DNA of 64,000 bases, taken from Thainema sp966674685. GTDB lineage: Bacteria; Cyanobacteriota; Cyanobacteriia; Phormidesmidales; Phormidesmidaceae. The notes under the pieces are model-generated. The model saw only the letters and a program-made list of their open reading frames with translations, did not search any database and was not told the DNA's origin. The position numbers and the translations under genes were made by a program. Where the stretch lies: positions 1 through 64,000 of the forward strand of contig CBKWJC010000033.1 of the NCBI GenBank assembly GCA_966674685.1, in the 5' to 3' direction. Below, piece by piece: positions 60,497 to 64,000 of this stretch (positions are counted from its first letter, which is position 1; each line of letters starts with the position of its first letter).

Positions 60497-61174
60497 TCAG
60501 TCTAAAACTTCATAAGTTGATTCTGTGATTGATTCTGGCTCCGTGGAAAGCACGGCATTGGTTGGGTTTTGGGTTTCATAAGCTAGACCTAGACTGACCC
60601 GCTCAATGGCAATCTTCAACGCCTGATTAATTGGCATTCGCTGATAGCCCCAGTGCGGATCAACATTGGCAATCTGGGTTTGCCAGTCGGCAAAGTGCGG
60701 CACAGATAGACCATTTGCGATCGCAACTTGAGCCATTGCCACCTGATCGGGATAAACCTGCTTATGCTTCACACAGGCCGCTAGCTTAGGGGTTCCAGAC
60801 TTGTCAGTGACAGCAGCAAAGCCAAACAGCCGACAAAGAGCAGGTCGCCACATATACATCTGGCAGCGACCGTTACCGGGAATGTGTGGATCAGGCTGAT
60901 AGAACACGCATCGGCTGGGTGTACCTGCTGCCTCAACTCGTTCAAGCCAAGCAGCCGCTTCACCCCGATGAATGAGTTCCAGCGCCATCGGCACCATCTC
61001 CAGGGGAGAAGTTTCGACCTCCGGATTTTCGCAACACTGGCCGCAGCCAGGAGGACATTGCAACCCAGTCGCCGCCTGAAATGAGGCAATCTGAGCATTC
61101 ACGTCTTGGTAAAGCTGGGTTAGAGAAGCACTGACATCATGATTCAACGGATAACAACACTCCTTTATCACCAT
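60497..61174 (-). CDS. YkgJ-family cysteine-cluster protein
   Basis: 225 residues. The cluster LQCPPGCGQCCENPEVE near residue 40 and later CVFYQ..., CQMYMWRPALCRLFGF and CVKHK give the Cys pattern of the UPF0153/YkgJ family, thought to bind zinc or an Fe-S cluster; biological role unknown. The first ~15 residues are uncertain, since no strong ribosome site precedes ATG 61174. Confidence 0.8.
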   Translation of the reverse strand: MVIKECCYPLNHDVSASLTQLYQDVNAQIASFQAATGLQCPPGCGQCCENPEVETSPLEMVPMALELIHRGEAAAWLERVEAAGTPSRCVFYQPDPHIPGNGRCQMYMWRPALCRLFGFAAVTDKSGTPKLAACVKHKQVYPDQVAMAQVAIANGLSVPHFADWQTQIANVDPHWGYQRMPINQALKIAIERVSLGLAYETQNPTNAVLSTEPESITESTYEVLD

Positions 61175-61366
61175 AGAAAAGGCGATGAAGTTTAAATCTA
61201 GCCGATTTTGACTACACTTCGCAGAATCTTATAGTGGTGAGTGCTGGGTGATCAGAATACACCTTACTCCTCACTCTTCACTTGTTCAGTGCTGAGTGCT
61301 GAGTGCTGAGTGCTAATTGCTTAGAATACCCCTCACTCCTCACTCCTCTTACAGCCCATCCCCCAT
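61175..61366. repeat. Spacer with tandem heptamer repeats
   Basis: Four tandem GTGCTGA units near 61289-61318 and CTCACTC-type units near 61263-61350. The same heptamers recur at 49400, 49921, 51310 and 52960. They are STRR-like short tandem repeats known from cyanobacteria. No gene. Confidence 0.7.
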
Positions 61367-62446
61367 CTACCGATGCTTATACTGCTGTCGTATTTGTTTT
61401 GTTATTTTTTTCCAGCGAGCTTTGGCATTAGCCTGAAGCCGCTGATCTTGCTTGCGTTCGAGGTACGCTTGTTCCCGACCCAGTTTTTGATAGCTCGCTA
61501 TGCGATCGCAATCTAGCCAGCCGGATAGAATCGCCTCCTGTACAGCACAACCGGGTTCGTCCTGGTGTTGACAATTGCGGAAGCGACACTGTTCAGCAAG
61601 TTCTGCAATATCTTTGAAGGTTTGCTGAACACTGGATTCATCGCTCCAAAGCTGTAGCTCGCGCATGCCCGGTGTATCGATCAATAAGCCACCAGACGGT
61701 AGACAGAGTAATTGTCGATGAGTAGTTGTGTGGCGACCTCGACTATCGCTAGAACGAACAGCCTGAGTTGCCTGAGTCACTTGTCCCATCAGTTGATTCG
61801 TCAGAGTTGACTTACCGACGCCCGAGGAACCGAGCAGCGCCACTGTTTTTCCGGGCTGTAGATAGGGCTGGAGCGCCTCAATTCCCTCAGACGTTAAGGC
61901 GCTTAGGGTAATGATTTCAACTCCAGGTGCGATCGCAGATACAGCCTGCAATCGAGACGGTAAATCCGCACAAAGATCGGCTTTATTCAGCACAACCACT
62001 GGATTAGCACCACTCTCCCAAGCCAACACCAAATAGCGCTCAATTCGTCGCAGATTAAAGTCATGGTCTAACCCCGATATCAAAAACACAGTATCGACAT
62101 TAGCCGCAATTACCTGCTCCTCCGTTCGCTGCCCAGTAGCTTTACGTGAAAACTGACTGCGACGCGGCAATACATGATGAATCATGGCGTGAGCTGCTTG
62201 ATCAAGCAGCTCAATCACGACCCAATCTCCCACCACAGGCCGCATCAGTCGATGATTAGCTTGATCATCCTCAGACTGATAGCGCAACCTACCCGTAATT
62301 TCCGCTGCTATCTCTCCCTGCTCGGTATAAAGCTGATAGCGATCGCGATGCTCAGACGCAACGCGTCCAACAGTATATCCCTTGCCAGCAAACGATTCTA
62401 AAGCAGAAGCAAACGTATTGCTCCAGCCCAACTGGTATAAATTCAT
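61367..62446 (-). CDS. rsgA: Ribosome small-subunit-dependent GTPase RsgA
   Basis: 359 residues. An N-terminal OB fold is followed by a circularly permuted GTPase: NKAD (G4, ~160) comes before GSSGVGKSTL (G1, ~207) and DTPGM (G3). The C-terminal zinc knuckle is CRFRNCQHQDEPGCAV. RsgA checks maturation of the 30S subunit late in ribosome assembly. Stand-alone gene in this window. Confidence 0.93.
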   Translation of the reverse strand: MNLYQLGWSNTFASALESFAGKGYTVGRVASEHRDRYQLYTEQGEIAAEITGRLRYQSEDDQANHRLMRPVVGDWVVIELLDQAAHAMIHHVLPRRSQFSRKATGQRTEEQVIAANVDTVFLISGLDHDFNLRRIERYLVLAWESGANPVVVLNKADLCADLPSRLQAVSAIAPGVEIITLSALTSEGIEALQPYLQPGKTVALLGSSGVGKSTLTNQLMGQVTQATQAVRSSDSRGRHTTTHRQLLCLPSGGLLIDTPGMRELQLWSDESSVQQTFKDIAELAEQCRFRNCQHQDEPGCAVQEAILSGWLDCDRIASYQKLGREQAYLERKQDQRLQANAKARWKKITKQIRQQYKHR

Positions 62447-62892
62447 TGTTTGATGTGTCCTATGTGTTTAACAATTGACCCGATTGTTTGAAGCGTTGCA
62501 GGTCATAGAACACACACATCGTTAAGAAGTCTCTTAAAAACGCTGCATCAATAGATGATAGTAGGACACTAGAAATAGAGCCAAAGCCTAACCGTTATCG
62601 AGTTAGGTAAGACCCTTAATTTCTACAGGTGGGCTACTTCTATAGATGAGCTACAGGTGAGCTATAGAACATCAAGCGCTAGAGCCTGATATTGCGATGC
62701 CGTGGTGTCTATTACCTGCCGATAAAGATTTGAGGCACATAAACCGACTCAGCCATATTTCCTCCTGTTTTTACTGAACGTACATCAATATAACTCACTC
62801 GTGACAACCGATATTTCGGATTGACTCAGTCAAATTAATAGACTGTAACAAACATCACTCTTTTGATAAGCATAGCTTAAGGTAGATGTCTT
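62447..62892. other. Spacer between rsgA and the 82-aa gene
   Basis: 446 bp with no gene found. GGTGAGCTATAGA / GATGAGCTACAG near 62645-62668 are direct repeats of a GAGCTAYAG unit. Promoters for both divergent genes must lie here. Confidence 0.5.
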
Positions 62893-63141
62893 ATGCAGAT
62901 TGAACATCCGAATGCTCCAGCTTTATCAGTCCAGGAACGAGAGCAACTTGATAAGCTAAAAATCGCCATTGAACAAGCAACTGCAGATGGCAAGTTGACT
63001 GCTGCTGAATTTGAAGCAATACAAAGAATGATGCGTGCTGACCACCATATCTCGGTGGAGGAGCTAGGACTAATACGTGAACTGATCACCAATCAGATAC
63101 AGCAGGACAGGCTAATCATCGACTGGGAATTAAAACACTGA
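62893..63141 (+). CDS. Small helical protein, TerB-like (82 aa)
   Basis: 82 residues, mostly helical and acidic. The middle IAIEQATADGKLTAAEFEAI and HISVEELGLIRELI resemble one helical half of TerB-type domains, which have a metal-binding surface (Asp/Glu after 'A.ADG.L'). Too short for a full TerB domain. Function unknown; conserved-looking. Confidence 0.55.
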   Translation: MQIEHPNAPALSVQEREQLDKLKIAIEQATADGKLTAAEFEAIQRMMRADHHISVEELGLIRELITNQIQQDRLIIDWELKH

Positions 63142-63174
63142 TTGAGTTACCGTACTGCCGCATCAGCATATTGG

Positions 63175-63240
63175 GCGCTGCTTAATCTGTGTACAAGTTG
63201 TGATGCGGGATATCGCCCCATATCACAACTTAAACTTAAC
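63175..63240. mobile_element. MITE-like element, family M3 (copy 3)
   Basis: GCGCTGCTTAATCTGTGTAC then AGTTGTGATGCGGG facing CCCCATATCACAACT; same direction as 16757-16832 but with more mismatches in the stem. Confidence 0.65.
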
Positions 63241-63309
63241 TCACTTTTAACTCATGCCTAAAATCAGTAATTTCGAATATTGTGTCAACCTCCTCATCGC
63301 AATAGCAAA

Positions 63310-63415
63310 ATATAGCCTTTCCTAAGCTACTGAGGTACAAGTTATTTTTTGGAAGCCGCGCTCCGCGCGGCTTCCAAAAAATAACTCCCCCTTTATTAGC
63401 ACAAGAAGCGCTATA
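63310..63415. mobile_element. MITE-like element, family M2 (copy 2)
   Basis: 106 bp identical to 16525-16630 except one base (C at 63409 for T). The two copies are ~47 kb apart and in the same direction, so this family moved recently. Confidence 0.88.
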
Positions 63416-64000
63416 ACCGCCTCGGATTCTCAAAGTGCAAGGTGCAGGATGTGAGCATAATAACTTTTTAGAGAATATTTAGATAAATATAATCGAGTTT
63501 TTTACTTTATTCGTATGGCGGACGGCATAATATCTTGTCCTATATCGAGTTTTTTACTTTTAAAATGTAAGAGCGCTTAAAGATAATTTATGGTGTCATA
63601 ATCAGCGAGCATCTTTCCTGAATCTTGGTAGAAATATATTGCTTTAGTCAGATTGTCATTAAAGTTGAAACTGCCAAACTGCCTAAATCTCAGGCATTTA
63701 GCCGATCTCGAATGTAGGATTATCGCAATAGCAATAAAGTTCACTATACTCCTTTGGATAGAGGACTAGTCTGAGAGCAACCTGTTAGCTTGAACCCCAA
63801 TGACGTTAGGGTGCTCATGATGAACAGTTTTCAGAAATGAAACAAAATTTTGTTAAAGCCAAAACGCGTTTATGAAAGCCAAAAAATAGCTTGAACATAA
63901 CTATCAGTCTATTATCAGTCTATAGTTTGTTCTACAGCATCGACTCTGGGGCTTTAGTGAAAACGTGAATTTCTCGAATTAGTTTTGGCTTCCTAATATC
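63416..64000. other. AT-rich non-coding end of the window
   Basis: No gene on either strand. ATCGAGTTTTTTACTTT occurs twice (about 63491 and 63545), ATGAAAGCCAAAA-like units near 63838-63880 and TATCAGTCTAT twice near 63901-63922. Could be the regulatory region of a gene beyond the window. Confidence 0.5.

Noticed and set aside
61280..61320. Heptamer array GTGCTGA as a regulatory iteron set
   Set aside because: The same heptamers occur at many unrelated spacers in the window, as expected of STRR-type repeats.

Overview
The window looks like a filamentous or Leptolyngbya-like cyanobacterium. The octamer GCGATCGC (HIP1) occurs many times in genes and spacers on both strands. Gene content fits this: DUF547, a CHASE histidine kinase, a giant Ser/Thr-kinase/nSTAND signalling protein, LEA-like and RsgA proteins. 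Spacers carry many short cyanobacterial hairpin repeats. The first ~84 bases are a G-homopolymer mess, probably a contig edge.

Layout. 0.1-11 kb: metabolism (egtB; an SDR / aquaporin / GMC oxidoreductase series; VOC protein; uridine-kinase-like protein; GH63-type glycosidase whose reading frame contains a dispersed palindrome). 11.5-20 kb: EF-G paralog, LysR regulator, LEA-like protein, AzlD, and a tightly packed four-gene cluster (DUF2064 transferase, rhodanese, DUF547, TIGR04283 glycosyltransferase) with overlapping ends. 20-29 kb: signalling (OmpR regulator, CHASE kinase, 2094-residue kinase/ATPase). 29-32.6 kb: flavin oxidoreductase and acetoacetate-decarboxylase-like protein. 33-41.6 kb: oligopeptide ABC transporter followed by an M3 peptidase broken by one in-frame TAG two codons after its zinc-site histidines. 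42.5-45.6 kb: stand-alone A-T-R NRPS-like enzyme. 45.7-46.3 kb: scar joining two gene fragments.

The most unusual part is 46.8-57.8 kb, which I read as one RNA-repair / RNA-quality-control island. On the minus strand: RtcB RNA ligase, a tRNA-like relic and a DIP1984-family protein. Divergently on the plus strand: tRNA-Trp, tRNA-Arg, a long hairpin, tRNA-Ala, a tRNA-His-like gene, a 66-residue protein ending in Tyr-Gly, a short ORF, a 243-residue unknown, tRNA-Gln, a further structured RNA, and a Ro60-like TROVE/VWA protein. Farther on, after an AT-rich HEPN ribonuclease and a toxin-antitoxin pair, come another structured RNA, an unknown protein and a ThiF/E1-like enzyme. Two of the tRNAs (Arg, Gln) lie inside longer RNAs closed by two flanking helices. 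The same two helices occur, with compensating base changes, in two RNAs that contain no recognisable tRNA. This recalls Y RNAs (Ro60 ligands, whose bacterial forms have tRNA-like domains). All three transcription units of the island have copies of a TGTAGTAT box upstream, suggesting one regulon.

Spacers throughout hold at least six families of short inverted-repeat elements (MITE/REP-like), several with GC-rich perfect hairpins flanked by A and T runs. One ends on the stop codon of rtcB, one is nested inside another repeat with a target duplication, and one lies in frame inside a gene. All calls come from reading the sequence; no database search was possible.
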